From: an uncultured Bacilli bacterium
GTDB taxonomy: Bacteria; Bacillota_I; Bacilli_A; RF39; UBA660
Assembly (NCBI GenBank): GCA_934090935.1
Contig: CAKOKD010000001.1
Span: forward strand, 124,001 to 188,000
DNA length: 64,000 nt
Direction of reading: 5' to 3'
This document shows positions 53,108-61,080 of the stretch, piece after piece; within the stretch, counting starts at the first letter, position 1; each line of letters starts with the position of its first letter. A program made the position numbers and the translations under genes. Below the pieces are notes generated by a model, which worked only from the letters and a program-made list of their open reading frames with translations, was not told where the DNA came from and did no database searches.

Positions 53108-53189
53108 AAAAATATTATTTAATTATGTTAATTACATGTAATTCAATGACATTTTAGGTATAATGTATATATTAGGAAGATGATAGAAT

Positions 53190-53924
53190 ATGGAAAAATG
53201 GGAAAAAGTTTTAAATGAATTTTTGAAAGAATATGTTGATGACGATTCAATCCTAGGTGCTATTTTAGGTGGAAGTTATGCAACTGGTAATTATACAGAA
53301 AACTCTGATATTGATATTAGTATTATAACTAAAAATAATTATAAAAAAAGGGGGAATGTTATTATTGATGATATTATGATTGAATATTTTATAAATCCTA
53401 TTTCTGAATTAAAAAAATATATGGAAGACGATTATAATAATAGGCATAGATTATCCACGTCAAATTTAATAGGTAATGGTAAGATAATTTTTTCTAAAGG
53501 TAATATAATGGAAGATTTACAAAAAGAAGCTTTATCATATTACAACAAGGAATTTCCAACTCCAAATGAAACAAAAGTTAAATGTCAAAAATATTCTTGT
53601 TGGGATGCTTATGATGAATTAAAAGATAAAGTTAAAAATAATGAATCATATAATTTAAATTATTTTGTGTTATTGCAAAATTTGATTGATTGTTATTATT
53701 ATAGTAATAATGTTGCAAGTGTTCCAATATCTAAACTTGAACAAATTTTAAGAAATAAGGAATATGCTAGAAAGTATAATTTAAAAAATGAACCTTCAGA
53801 AGAGTTTAAAAGATTGGTACTTGAATGTATTGATACAATTTCTATAGATAAAATAGATGAGTTGTACAAATTCGTAATAAAAGATTGGAATATTACTGAT
53901 TTTGTATTAGAAAATGATAAGTAG
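53190..53924 (+). CDS. Nucleotidyltransferase-domain protein
   Basis: 244 residues. The N-terminal pol-beta-type nucleotidyltransferase motif is LGGSYATGNYTENSDIDISI near residues 26-45, with a third acidic residue possible in DIMIEYF. The remainder is helical, as in aminoglycoside nucleotidyltransferase-like or MNT-type proteins. No partner HEPN gene is adjacent. Substrate unknown. A TATAAT at 53159 and AGGAAGATGAT precede the start. Confidence 0.8.
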   Translation: MEKWEKVLNEFLKEYVDDDSILGAILGGSYATGNYTENSDIDISIITKNNYKKRGNVIIDDIMIEYFINPISELKKYMEDDYNNRHRLSTSNLIGNGKIIFSKGNIMEDLQKEALSYYNKEFPTPNETKVKCQKYSCWDAYDELKDKVKNNESYNLNYFVLLQNLIDCYYYSNNVASVPISKLEQILRNKEYARKYNLKNEPSEEFKRLVLECIDTISIDKIDELYKFVIKDWNITDFVLENDK

Positions 53925-54047
53925 AAATATTAGAGATTAATAATAATTGATTAAATTTGCTTGTTAAAGAGTAGATTTTTGCTAAAAATTTGTGAAATGA
54001 AAAGGAATAATTTCTTATATACAATAAAATATAAAGGAGAGAATTGA

Positions 54048-54479
54048 ATGAAATATGAGTTAGTAAATGCAACAAATGAAGATATCGAATATGTAAAACA
54101 GGCTAAACTTTACAGCATATTTAATTATGCTGATAATTTACCAAAAGCAGAAGTGTTAAAAATTAATAAGTATGTGGAAAATAATATACCTATTGAAATT
54201 TTTGATTATAAAATAGTAAAAAGTGATAATAAAAAAATAGGATGTTTATTAGTTACTAAAAAGGATGGCGATACTTTTTTAGATGAAATATATTTGGAGG
54301 AAAAATATAGAAATAAAGGTATTGGTACATCAATTATAAAAGATATTTTGAAAACTAATTCGACTGTATATTTATGGGTATATAAAAAGAATATCAATGC
54401 AATATCATTATATAAAAAAATGAACTTTGAAATATTAAGTGAAACGGAAAATAGATATTATATGAAATATAGTCAATAG
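54048..54479 (+). CDS. GNAT-family acetyltransferase
   Basis: 143 residues. GNAT motif A is visible as DEIYLEEKYRNKGIGTSIIK (about residues 82-101; R-x-x-G-I-G), followed by motif B in LYKKMNFEIL. Acetyl-CoA-dependent N-acylation of an unknown amine. AAAGGAGAG precedes the ATG. Confidence 0.88.
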   Translation: MKYELVNATNEDIEYVKQAKLYSIFNYADNLPKAEVLKINKYVENNIPIEIFDYKIVKSDNKKIGCLLVTKKDGDTFLDEIYLEEKYRNKGIGTSIIKDILKTNSTVYLWVYKKNINAISLYKKMNFEILSETENRYYMKYSQ

Positions 54480-54537
54480 TTTATAATATTATACATATCA
54501 AAAAATTTAAATATGTAATAAAAAAATGGTGATAGTT

Positions 54538-55053
54538 ATGTTAAAATTATATGTGCCTAAATTGGAAGATTATTGGTATGAAGAAAAAATTTTAAAAGAT
54601 CCCGATACGATGAGTTATAATGCTGGTTATTCTGTTTCTTATTATGGTTATCATTACGATACTGGATGTATTGATTTTCCAAAAGATAAATGGAAGGAGA
54701 AATTTTGTAAAAGACAAAATAGAAATGTGTATTTTGCTTATGTAATAGATTTAGAAATTAATGAATTTATTGGTTATTGTAATTATCAATATAATGAAAA
54801 AAGTGATAAATACGAATGTGGTTTATTAATTGAAGCTAAATATAGAGGTAAAGGTTATTCGAAAGAAGTGTTAACTTTATTATGTGAAGAAGCAAGAAAA
54901 AATGGTATAAAGGAACTATATGATACTTTTGAAGTTGATAGAGGGGATACTTTAAAAATTTTTGAAGCTGTTGGTTTTAAAATTGTAAATGAATTAACTT
55001 GGAAAAAATTTGATATGGATGTAAATGGTGTAGAAGTCAAAATAGAGTTGTAA
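54538..55053 (+). CDS. GNAT-family acetyltransferase
   Basis: 171 residues. Motif A is CGLLIEAKYRGKGYSKEVL near residues 97-115 (R-G-K-G-Y), motif B in FEAVGFKIV. The N-terminal part has several tyrosines and an aspartate-rich stretch. Close in type to RimJ-like GNATs. ATGGTGATAG serves as ribosome binding site; an in-frame ATG at 54526 lies within it. It follows the first GNAT gene by about 60 bases but the two are not close paralogues. Confidence 0.86.
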   Translation: MLKLYVPKLEDYWYEEKILKDPDTMSYNAGYSVSYYGYHYDTGCIDFPKDKWKEKFCKRQNRNVYFAYVIDLEINEFIGYCNYQYNEKSDKYECGLLIEAKYRGKGYSKEVLTLLCEEARKNGIKELYDTFEVDRGDTLKIFEAVGFKIVNELTWKKFDMDVNGVEVKIEL

Positions 55054-55231
55054 TTATAGATTAAAAGTGTAAAAAAAAGAATGAGGAATATTGTATGATT
55101 ATATATCTAGAAATAATTGTATGATATTATTGTTGAATTTTCATTATTTAGTAAAAATGTTGTAATTTATAATGAAAATATAATTATTTATGAGATTAGA
55201 ACTCATTATTAATAGGATTGAGGGAGTAATT

Positions 55232-55978
55232 ATGAAAAAAGTATATGAAAACGATGAATTTGAACTTTATATGGATGATTCGCTTGAAATTATTTCTGAA
55301 TCAATTATTAAAAATACTTTAGAAAAATTTGAATTATTTAGGCAGATTTTTAAGCAAGATAAATTGTTAAAATCTAAAGTATTTATATTTGATGATTTAG
55401 AACAATTTAGAAAAGATGCTTGCAAACAGAGAAATATTGAATCAATACCTGAATATTCAAGAGGTTGGTTTAAAGAAAATGAAAATACATGTTTTCTATG
55501 TATTGATAAAATTCCATTAGTAGGAACAAAACTTTTTTATAAAAGAATATCTTGTGTTGCTCATGAATGTTTTCACAATTTATATAGTAAATATTATTAT
55601 AAAGATAATAGAATAACTTGGTTTGATGAAGGATTGGCTCAGTATCTTTCTGGTGAATTCGAGAAATATTCTTTAGATGATTGGAAAAATTTGTTTCTTT
55701 TCTATCGACAAAACAGTGTGAATGTTAATAATATAAATGATCGAATAAATGGAGATGAATCAGTTCCTGATGAATTTATATTTAAAAGAAAAGGTGTGTT
55801 TGAAGGATATGCTGCATCTTTATTGGCTGTTAAATATTTGTTTGATGAAATGGGAGAAAATTATGTGTACAAATTAATTTTTGATAATGATTCTATTATG
55901 AAAATAGGTTTGAATATTTTGGATATAATAAATGAGTATTATGAGAATTTATTTAAATTAGGTATTAGTAAAAAGTAA
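55232..55978 (+). CDS. Gluzincin-type putative peptidase
   Basis: 248 residues. CVAHECFHNLY near residue 115 carries HExxH (HECFH) and TWFDEGLAQYLSGEF near 137 supplies the downstream glutamate ligand, the pattern of MA-clan gluzincins such as the peptidase_MA_2 group. No signal peptide is visible, so it may be cytoplasmic. The ATG at 55232 follows GAGGGAG. It ends 9 bases before the CHAP gene. Confidence 0.78.
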   Translation: MKKVYENDEFELYMDDSLEIISESIIKNTLEKFELFRQIFKQDKLLKSKVFIFDDLEQFRKDACKQRNIESIPEYSRGWFKENENTCFLCIDKIPLVGTKLFYKRISCVAHECFHNLYSKYYYKDNRITWFDEGLAQYLSGEFEKYSLDDWKNLFLFYRQNSVNVNNINDRINGDESVPDEFIFKRKGVFEGYAASLLAVKYLFDEMGENYVYKLIFDNDSIMKIGLNILDIINEYYENLFKLGISKK

Positions 55979-55987
55979 GGAGTTTGT

Positions 55988-56932
55988 ATGAAAAGAAATA
56001 TTATAATAATTTTAATTTTAAGTTTGTTTTTATCCTTTGAGGTAAAAGCTTTAAATAATCCATATAGTTCAAAAGGCCCTTATGGAGTAAATTGTACTTG
56101 GTATACTTGGAAAAAAGTCAATGAAAAAACAGGTATATCTTTACCTGCTTGGGGAAATGCGAAAACTTGGTATAAATCGGCTGAAAAGGCTGGTTATTCA
56201 GTGGGTAAAACTCCTAAAAAGAATTCTGTTGTTGTTTGGAATATTACCTCATATGGTCATGTTGGATATGTAGAACGTGTAAGTGGAAATGATATCTATG
56301 TATGGGATTCGGATTCAAAGTGTATTGATGAAAGCGATAAAGACTATATCGCATGTATGGAAGCATCAGTGTCTGAAGAAACAGATAAAGCTTGTAAGGA
56401 AAAAGCTAAATTAACTGCTTGTAAGTTTGATGCTAACGAAGATGTTATTGGATATATTTATTTAGATGATGTTCCAAAGACAACAACTCAACAAACTACA
56501 ACTTCATCACCAACATCAACTAAAACAACTACAACAACAAGAGTAAAATCAAATGATAACTATTTAACCAATCTTACTATCAATAATGGTTCCATAAACT
56601 TTGATAAAGATGTATTTGAATATGAAGTTGAAGTAGAAAATGACATTGAATCTATCAGTATTGGAGCAACTCCTTCAGATAAATTAGCAACAGTTTCTGG
56701 AACAGGAGACTTTGCTTTATCGGTTGGTGAAAATGTTTTTAAAGTAAATGTAACTTCAGAAAATGGTGATATTCGTGAGTATAGCCTCTATGTTAATAGA
56801 AAAGAAAAACAAGAAGAAGATATAAAAATTGTTAAAAAGAAAAACAACAAGGTTTTTATATTATTAGGTGTACTTTTTTGTGTATTCCTATTAATTCTAT
56901 TTATTATTTTATTTAAAAAAATCAGAAAATAA
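55988..56932 (+). CDS. CHAP-domain cell-wall hydrolase with cadherin-like domain
   Basis: 314 residues: signal peptide (1-21), CHAP amidase/endopeptidase domain (about 22-155) with the catalytic cysteine in YGVNCTWYTW and histidine in YGHVGYVERV, a threonine/serine-rich linker (about 160-190), a cadherin-like beta-sandwich (about 195-270, NLTINNGSINFDKD to FKVNVTSENG), and a C-terminal membrane helix with basic tail. It is thus a membrane-anchored peptidoglycan hydrolase. An inserted loop with extra cysteines (SKCIDESDKDYIACM, ACKEKA) lies inside the CHAP domain. AGGAG precedes the ATG. Confidence 0.88.
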   Translation: MKRNIIIILILSLFLSFEVKALNNPYSSKGPYGVNCTWYTWKKVNEKTGISLPAWGNAKTWYKSAEKAGYSVGKTPKKNSVVVWNITSYGHVGYVERVSGNDIYVWDSDSKCIDESDKDYIACMEASVSEETDKACKEKAKLTACKFDANEDVIGYIYLDDVPKTTTQQTTTSSPTSTKTTTTTRVKSNDNYLTNLTINNGSINFDKDVFEYEVEVENDIESISIGATPSDKLATVSGTGDFALSVGENVFKVNVTSENGDIREYSLYVNRKEKQEEDIKIVKKKNNKVFILLGVLFCVFLLILFIILFKKIRK

Positions 56933-57014
56933 AACATGTTCAATTTATGTAAATAGATATTCGTTTTTATTATTTTGACATTCCTATTTGATATACTTGT
57001 TTTAGGCGAGGCGT

Positions 57015-57599
57015 ATGTCAAAATTATATTTTAGATATGGAGCTATGAATTGTGGAAAAAGTGCAGCTTTAATGCAAGTTGCACATAATTATGAATCCAA
57101 CAATAAAAGAGTTTTTGTAATTAAATCAGAAATTGATACTAAAGGTGATAATTTTTTAGAGTCTAGGATAGGTTTAAGAAGAAAAGTTGATCTATTGCTT
57201 AAAAAGAATGAATCATTGGAAAAATATTATGATGAAATTAAAAAAGTAGATTGTATTTTGATTGATGAAGCCCAATTTCTAGAGGAAAAAACTGTTGATG
57301 AATTATTTTATATTGCTAAAAGATTTAATGTTCCGGTCATATGCTATGGACTAAAAACTAATTTTCAAGGTAGACTTTTTGATGGAAGCAAACGTATTAT
57401 TGAACTTGCTGATGAACTTGAAGAACTTATAACTATTTGCAAATGTGGGAAACGTGCGAAGTTCAATGGTCGATATGTTAATGGTACTTTTACAATTGAT
57501 GGTGATGTTGTAAAGATAGATGGGAAAGATGAAACAATTGAATATATTCCTTTATGTGGAAAGTGTTATTTAGAGGAAAAAGAAAAAAGAATGTTTTAA
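57015..57599 (+). CDS. tdk: Thymidine kinase
   Basis: 194 residues of the type II thymidine kinase family: P-loop GAMNCGKSAALM at residues 9-20, Walker B ILIDEAQF, the substrate lasso region FNGRYVNGT and structural zinc cysteines CKCGK and CGKC. It phosphorylates thymidine for salvage. Starts after GGCGAGGCGT. Overlaps the stop of the convergent gene by 4 bases. Confidence 0.96.
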   Translation: MSKLYFRYGAMNCGKSAALMQVAHNYESNNKRVFVIKSEIDTKGDNFLESRIGLRRKVDLLLKKNESLEKYYDEIKKVDCILIDEAQFLEEKTVDELFYIAKRFNVPVICYGLKTNFQGRLFDGSKRIIELADELEELITICKCGKRAKFNGRYVNGTFTIDGDVVKIDGKDETIEYIPLCGKCYLEEKEKRMF

Positions 57600-57625
57600 T
57601 CATTTTTATTGTTAAACATTCTTTT
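57585..57625. terminator. Bidirectional terminator between tdk and 57596 gene
   Basis: AAAAGAATGTTT pairs perfectly with AAACATTCTTTT across a 17-base loop; it lies over the ends of both converging genes. Confidence 0.75.
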
Positions 57626-58003
57626 TAATTGTCTATCAAATTCTTCTTTGCTAAGTGGTATACTCGGAGCTTTATTATTAAAAGTATTAACTATTTCAGT
57701 TAAAAAAAACTTTTTATACTCTTCAATATCTTCTTCTTTGTATTTTTTTATTTCAGCTTTAAGATTTATTAATGGCTTATCATTTTTTCTTAGAGCTTCT
57801 AAAATAATTGGTTGACCATTCTTTTTAATTACATTTGAATGTAAAAATATTTCAAACATCTTATCAGGGGCTTCTTTTATTAAAGCATCAAACATCTCAA
57901 GTTCTTCTAAACTATAAACATATTTACCATAGTATATAAATAAGTGTCTTAATAATGCTTCTTTTTCTTCAGGAGTATAATCATTCCAATCTTTTAATTC
58001 CAT
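57596..58003 (-). CDS. Hypothetical protein (135 aa)
   Basis: Unrecognised small soluble helical protein, beginning MELKDWNDYTPEEKEALLRH. It is acidic and has no motif that I know. Two ATG codons are possible (58006 and 58003); the second gives better spacing from AAGGAA. It converges on tdk and is divergent from the DUF4186 gene. Confidence 0.7.
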   Translation of the reverse strand: MELKDWNDYTPEEKEALLRHLFIYYGKYVYSLEELEMFDALIKEAPDKMFEIFLHSNVIKKNGQPIILEALRKNDKPLINLKAEIKKYKEEDIEEYKKFFLTEIVNTFNNKAPSIPLSKEEFDRQLKRMFNNKND

Positions 58004-58065
58004 CATATTCCTTCTTTCTGTGGTATATTATATATGAAAAAGTTTTTTTGTCAAGGAGGACGATT

Positions 58066-58422
58066 ATGAATATTGATGATATTTTACTTAAGCTATCAAA
58101 ATCAAAATTTAGAAGCAGTTTTCATTTAAAAAAGAAAGATTTAGATTATATAGAAAAGAAGGGATTAAAAACTATTGAAAGTCATGCTTATGATTTTATA
58201 AGATCAAGACTTGCTCCAGCAAATCCTTTGAATGATGGAAAGCAAACTCCTATGCATGGACATCCGGTTTTTGTCTCAGAACATGCAACCGCGACATGTT
58301 GCAGGGAATGTTTATATAAATGGCATCATATAAGAAAAAATCTTGAGTTAAATGAAGAAGAAATTGATTATATTGTTAAAGTTATTATGACTTGGATAAA
58401 AAATGAAATGACTAAACCATAA
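58066..58422 (+). CDS. DUF4186 protein
   Basis: 118 residues, nearly full-length match to DUF4186: FRSSFHLKKKDLDYIEKKG, DFIRSRLAPANPLNDGKQTP, MHGHPVFVSEHATATCCREC and LYKWHHI. The conserved histidines and cysteines (H-G-H-P...H-A-T-A-T-C-C-x-x-C) look like a metal-binding site. Function unknown. Strong AAGGAGG ribosome binding site sets the start at 58066. Confidence 0.93.
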   Translation: MNIDDILLKLSKSKFRSSFHLKKKDLDYIEKKGLKTIESHAYDFIRSRLAPANPLNDGKQTPMHGHPVFVSEHATATCCRECLYKWHHIRKNLELNEEEIDYIVKVIMTWIKNEMTKP

Positions 58423-58497
58423 GTTGAGTTAATTCAACTAGATAGTTATTTCTTTTTTTAAGTCTTTATCTTAAAGTTATCTTGAAAGGAGAAGTGT

Positions 58498-59187
58498 ATG
58501 AAAAAGAAAATTTTAACTATATTAGTTATAATTTTAACATTTATTTTAGGAGGAGTTTTAAGCTTTATCATCTTTAAAGATAAAGGGTTAACTAAACTAC
58601 CCAAACCTGAGCTTACTGGTGGAGAAAGGGGAAGTCTTGGCATTGATAAAAACATCAATGAACAAACCATAGATAAATACTTAAATAGAAGTGATTCAGT
58701 TTATATAGATGTAAGAATGCTTAAGGATGATGCCAACTGGGAAAAAATCAATGGAGATTCATATCTTTCTGGATTTATTGATGGTTTTGAGGTATTACCT
58801 TATCCTTATTTAGTTGATGATAGCATAAATCCTGAACTAGAGGGTATTGTTGGTAAAGGATATCAAGGAAAATCTTTGTTTAAAAATGTTTCTGGAAAAT
58901 ATGTTGCAAATTATGAAGAATCTTTAAGTATTTTAGAATATTTTTTCCCAAAGGATAAATACATATTCTTGATGTGTGGCGGCGGTGGATATGCTGGTCA
59001 AACAAAGAAACTTCTTGTATCTCTTGGATGGGATGAATCTAAAATCTATGATGTTGGTGGTTATTGGTTTTATGATGGAGCAAATAAGGTTTCTGTTAAA
59101 AGAGAAGAAAACGGCAAAAGTGTATATGATTTTTGGAAAGCAACTTACCATAATATAGATTTTTCTTCATTAAAAGAGGTTCAGTAG
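58498..59187 (+). CDS. Membrane-anchored rhodanese-like protein
   Basis: 229 residues. A single N-terminal membrane helix (about 5-25) anchors a rhodanese-like domain outside. VYIDVRMLKDDANW opens the domain, and FLMCGGGGYAGQTKKLLVSLG forms the active-site loop with the catalytic-type cysteine, followed by YDVGGYWFY. It may handle sulfane sulfur or act as a redox partner. It shares one base with the start of the next gene, a thioredoxin-like lipoprotein, which supports an extracytoplasmic thiol role. Starts after GAAAGGAG. Confidence 0.82.
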   Translation: MKKKILTILVIILTFILGGVLSFIIFKDKGLTKLPKPELTGGERGSLGIDKNINEQTIDKYLNRSDSVYIDVRMLKDDANWEKINGDSYLSGFIDGFEVLPYPYLVDDSINPELEGIVGKGYQGKSLFKNVSGKYVANYEESLSILEYFFPKDKYIFLMCGGGGYAGQTKKLLVSLGWDESKIYDVGGYWFYDGANKVSVKREENGKSVYDFWKATYHNIDFSSLKEVQ

Positions 59188-59648
59188 TGAAAAAAATTAT
59201 TTTACTTGTTTTGGTTATATTATCTATGACTGGCTGTATTAAGGAAAACAATAAATTTCATTTAAATGATGAATATTATAATGCCGGAAAGTTGGTTGAT
59301 ATAGATAATAAAGAATTGACGAATATGCTTAAATCGAATGATTCTTTTATATTGTTTACTTATAATCCTTATTGCAATTTTAAGGTATCATGTGAAAGTA
59401 TCGTAGAAAACTTTTCCAAAATCAATAATATAACTGTTTTTAAAATTCCTTTTGAAGAGTTTAAAAATACTAGATTGTATAATTCTATAAAATATGCCCC
59501 ATCAATAGTTTTAGTAAATAAGGGCATTATTGTTTCCTATTTAGACCCAAATAAAGATGAAGATTCAATAAAATATCAAGATGAAAATGCGTTAAGAAAT
59601 TACATTGAAATGTATATAGATTTAAAAAATAATTATAACTTTTCTTAA
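59187..59648 (+). CDS. Thioredoxin-like lipoprotein
   Basis: 153 residues starting at a GTG that overlaps the preceding stop; AAGAGGT is the ribosome binding site. The lipobox is MTGC at residues about 14-17. The body looks thioredoxin-like: FILFTYNPYCNFKVSC near residue 60 stands where the CxxC motif should be but the cysteines are five residues apart (C-x5-C), then a strand-helix pattern and the cis-proline-type YAPSIVLVNKG. Bacteriocin-accessory (PedC/BrcD) type thioredoxin folds are similar. Probably works with the rhodanese-like protein. Confidence 0.75.
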   Translation: MKKIILLVLVILSMTGCIKENNKFHLNDEYYNAGKLVDIDNKELTNMLKSNDSFILFTYNPYCNFKVSCESIVENFSKINNITVFKIPFEEFKNTRLYNSIKYAPSIVLVNKGIIVSYLDPNKDEDSIKYQDENALRNYIEMYIDLKNNYNFS

Positions 59649-59685
59649 TTATGTTATACTAATTATGTAAATAGGAAGGTGTTTT

Positions 59686-60567
59686 ATGGAAAAATCAAAA
59701 GTATATTTTACTAAAGAAATTACACCAGAATCTTTAGTTAATATCTATAAGCATTTAGGGATTGAACTTAAAGGAAATGTAGCAGTTAAGCTTCATTCTG
59801 GTGAAGATGGAAATCAAAACTATGTAAAACCAGAATTTGTAAAAGACATTATTGATTATGTTGGCGGTACTGTTGTTGAATGTAATACAGCATATGGTGG
59901 CGCTAGAAATGAAACAGAAAAGCATAAAAAATTAATAGAAAAACATAGATGGAATAAATATTTCAATGTTGATATTATGGATAGTGATGGATACATTAAA
60001 TTTGATGTACCAAATGGTAATATTATAAAAGAAAACTATGTTGGAGCATCAATTAATAATTATGATTCAATGCTAGTATTATCTCACTTCAAAGGACATC
60101 CAATGGGTGGATATGGTGGAGCTTTAAAACAACTTTCAATAGGAGTTGCTTCTAGTGAAGGTAAAGCATTTATTCATTCTGCTGGAAAGGTTATGGATCA
60201 AAAAATTTTATGGGATAATATTCTTGAACAAGATTTATTCTTGGAGAGTATGGCTGATGCTGCAAGTTCTGTTCATAATCATTTTAAAGGTAATATTGCT
60301 TATATCAATATGATGGTTAATATGAGTGTTGACTGTGATTGTTGTGCTAAGGCTGAGGACCCTTGTATGAAAGATATCGGTATTCTTGCTTCTCTAGATC
60401 CAATTGCAATTGATCAGGCATGTATTGATTTAGTTACAAATTCATCTGATCCAGGTAGAGATCATTTACTTGAAAGAATTAACTCAAGACATGGAGTTCA
60501 TACAATTGAAGCAGCAAATGACCTTGGATTTGGTAATCGTGAATATGAACTTATAAATATAGACTAA
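59686..60567 (+). CDS. DUF362-domain protein
   Basis: 293 residues of the DUF362 family: VAVKLHSGEDGNQNYVKPEF near residue 31, then VVECNTAYGGARNETEKH, LSHFKGHPMGGYGGALKQLS and the cysteine-rich MSVDCDCCAKAEDPCMKDIG near 213, and DPIAIDQACIDLV. Related proteins are often annotated as iron-sulfur proteins, and the cysteines could bind a metal or cluster. No ferredoxin domain is fused here. Function unknown. GGAAGGTG precedes the ATG; ends at a terminator. Confidence 0.9.
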   Translation: MEKSKVYFTKEITPESLVNIYKHLGIELKGNVAVKLHSGEDGNQNYVKPEFVKDIIDYVGGTVVECNTAYGGARNETEKHKKLIEKHRWNKYFNVDIMDSDGYIKFDVPNGNIIKENYVGASINNYDSMLVLSHFKGHPMGGYGGALKQLSIGVASSEGKAFIHSAGKVMDQKILWDNILEQDLFLESMADAASSVHNHFKGNIAYINMMVNMSVDCDCCAKAEDPCMKDIGILASLDPIAIDQACIDLVTNSSDPGRDHLLERINSRHGVHTIEAANDLGFGNREYELINID

Positions 60568-60578
60568 TGTTTTATTTT

Positions 60579-60612
60579 GAAAGGCAATGATTTTATTACC
60601 TTTCTTTTTTTT
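60579..60612 (+). terminator. Terminator of the DUF362 gene
   Basis: GAAAGG / CCTTTC (AAT/ATT pairing inside) followed by eight T. Confidence 0.75.
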
Positions 60613-60643
60613 GTCAAATTTTTTGATGATCAAGCATATACTA

Positions 60644-60701
60644 TTGACAGTTGGATGCATATTCAACTATAATTTTGTTAGTTGAATGTATGCTCAACTA
60701 T
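60644..60701 (+). promoter_or_regulatory. Promoter with two tandem operators for the CadC-like repressor
   Basis: TTGACA at 60644-60649 and TATAAT at 60668-60673 (18-base spacer) form the promoter. Two 20-bp dyads with arms AGTTG and CAACT separated by 10 bases lie at 60649-60668 and 60680-60699, exactly 31 bp apart. The first fills the spacer between -35 and -10, the second covers the transcript start and leader. The first arm of dyad 2 also pairs with the second arm of dyad 1 (ATTCAACTA/TAGTTGAAT). This is the form of ArsR/CadC-type operators. Confidence 0.85.
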
Positions 60702-60711
60702 GGAGGTGCTT

Positions 60712-61080
60712 ATGAAAACAGCAGAAGTATGTGATTGCAATGTTATACATGAAGGCGTAGTAGAAGATGTTAAATCTAAAATGCTTGATAACGAATTTAT
60801 TTCTGAGATATCAACATTTTTTAAAATATTAGGTGATAATACTAGAGTTAAAATTATTTTTGCTCTTGATCATAATGAAATGTGTGTGTGTGATATAGCA
60901 AATGTTTTAAATATGACAAAGTCATCAATCTCGCATCAATTAAGTTATTTGAAAGATTTAAATATTGTTAAATCGAGAAAGAGTGGTAAAGAGGTTTATT
61001 ATTCTTTAGATGATGAACATGTAAAAGAGGTATTTGAAGTGGCTATATCTCATATTGAACATAAAAGGAGTATGTTATGA
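60712..61080 (+). CDS. cadC: CadC/SmtB-type metal-responsive repressor
   Basis: 122 residues of the ArsR/SmtB family. N-terminal cysteines EVCDCNVIH and the alpha3 motif MCVCDIAN match the four-cysteine alpha3N site of CadC, which senses Cd, Pb or Zn and releases DNA when loaded. The winged helix-turn-helix SSISHQLSYLKDL follows, then the wing SRKSGKEVYYSLDDEHV. The alpha5 histidines (ISHIEHKR) may form a second site. I start at 60712 after GGAGGTGC; a longer frame reads through the operator. The ATGA overlap couples it to the transporter. Confidence 0.92.
   Translation: MKTAEVCDCNVIHEGVVEDVKSKMLDNEFISEISTFFKILGDNTRVKIIFALDHNEMCVCDIANVLNMTKSSISHQLSYLKDLNIVKSRKSGKEVYYSLDDEHVKEVFEVAISHIEHKRSML

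Noticed and set aside
57955..58065. Upstream extension of the DUF4186 frame
   Set aside because: Family alignment and AAGGAGG place the start at 58066.
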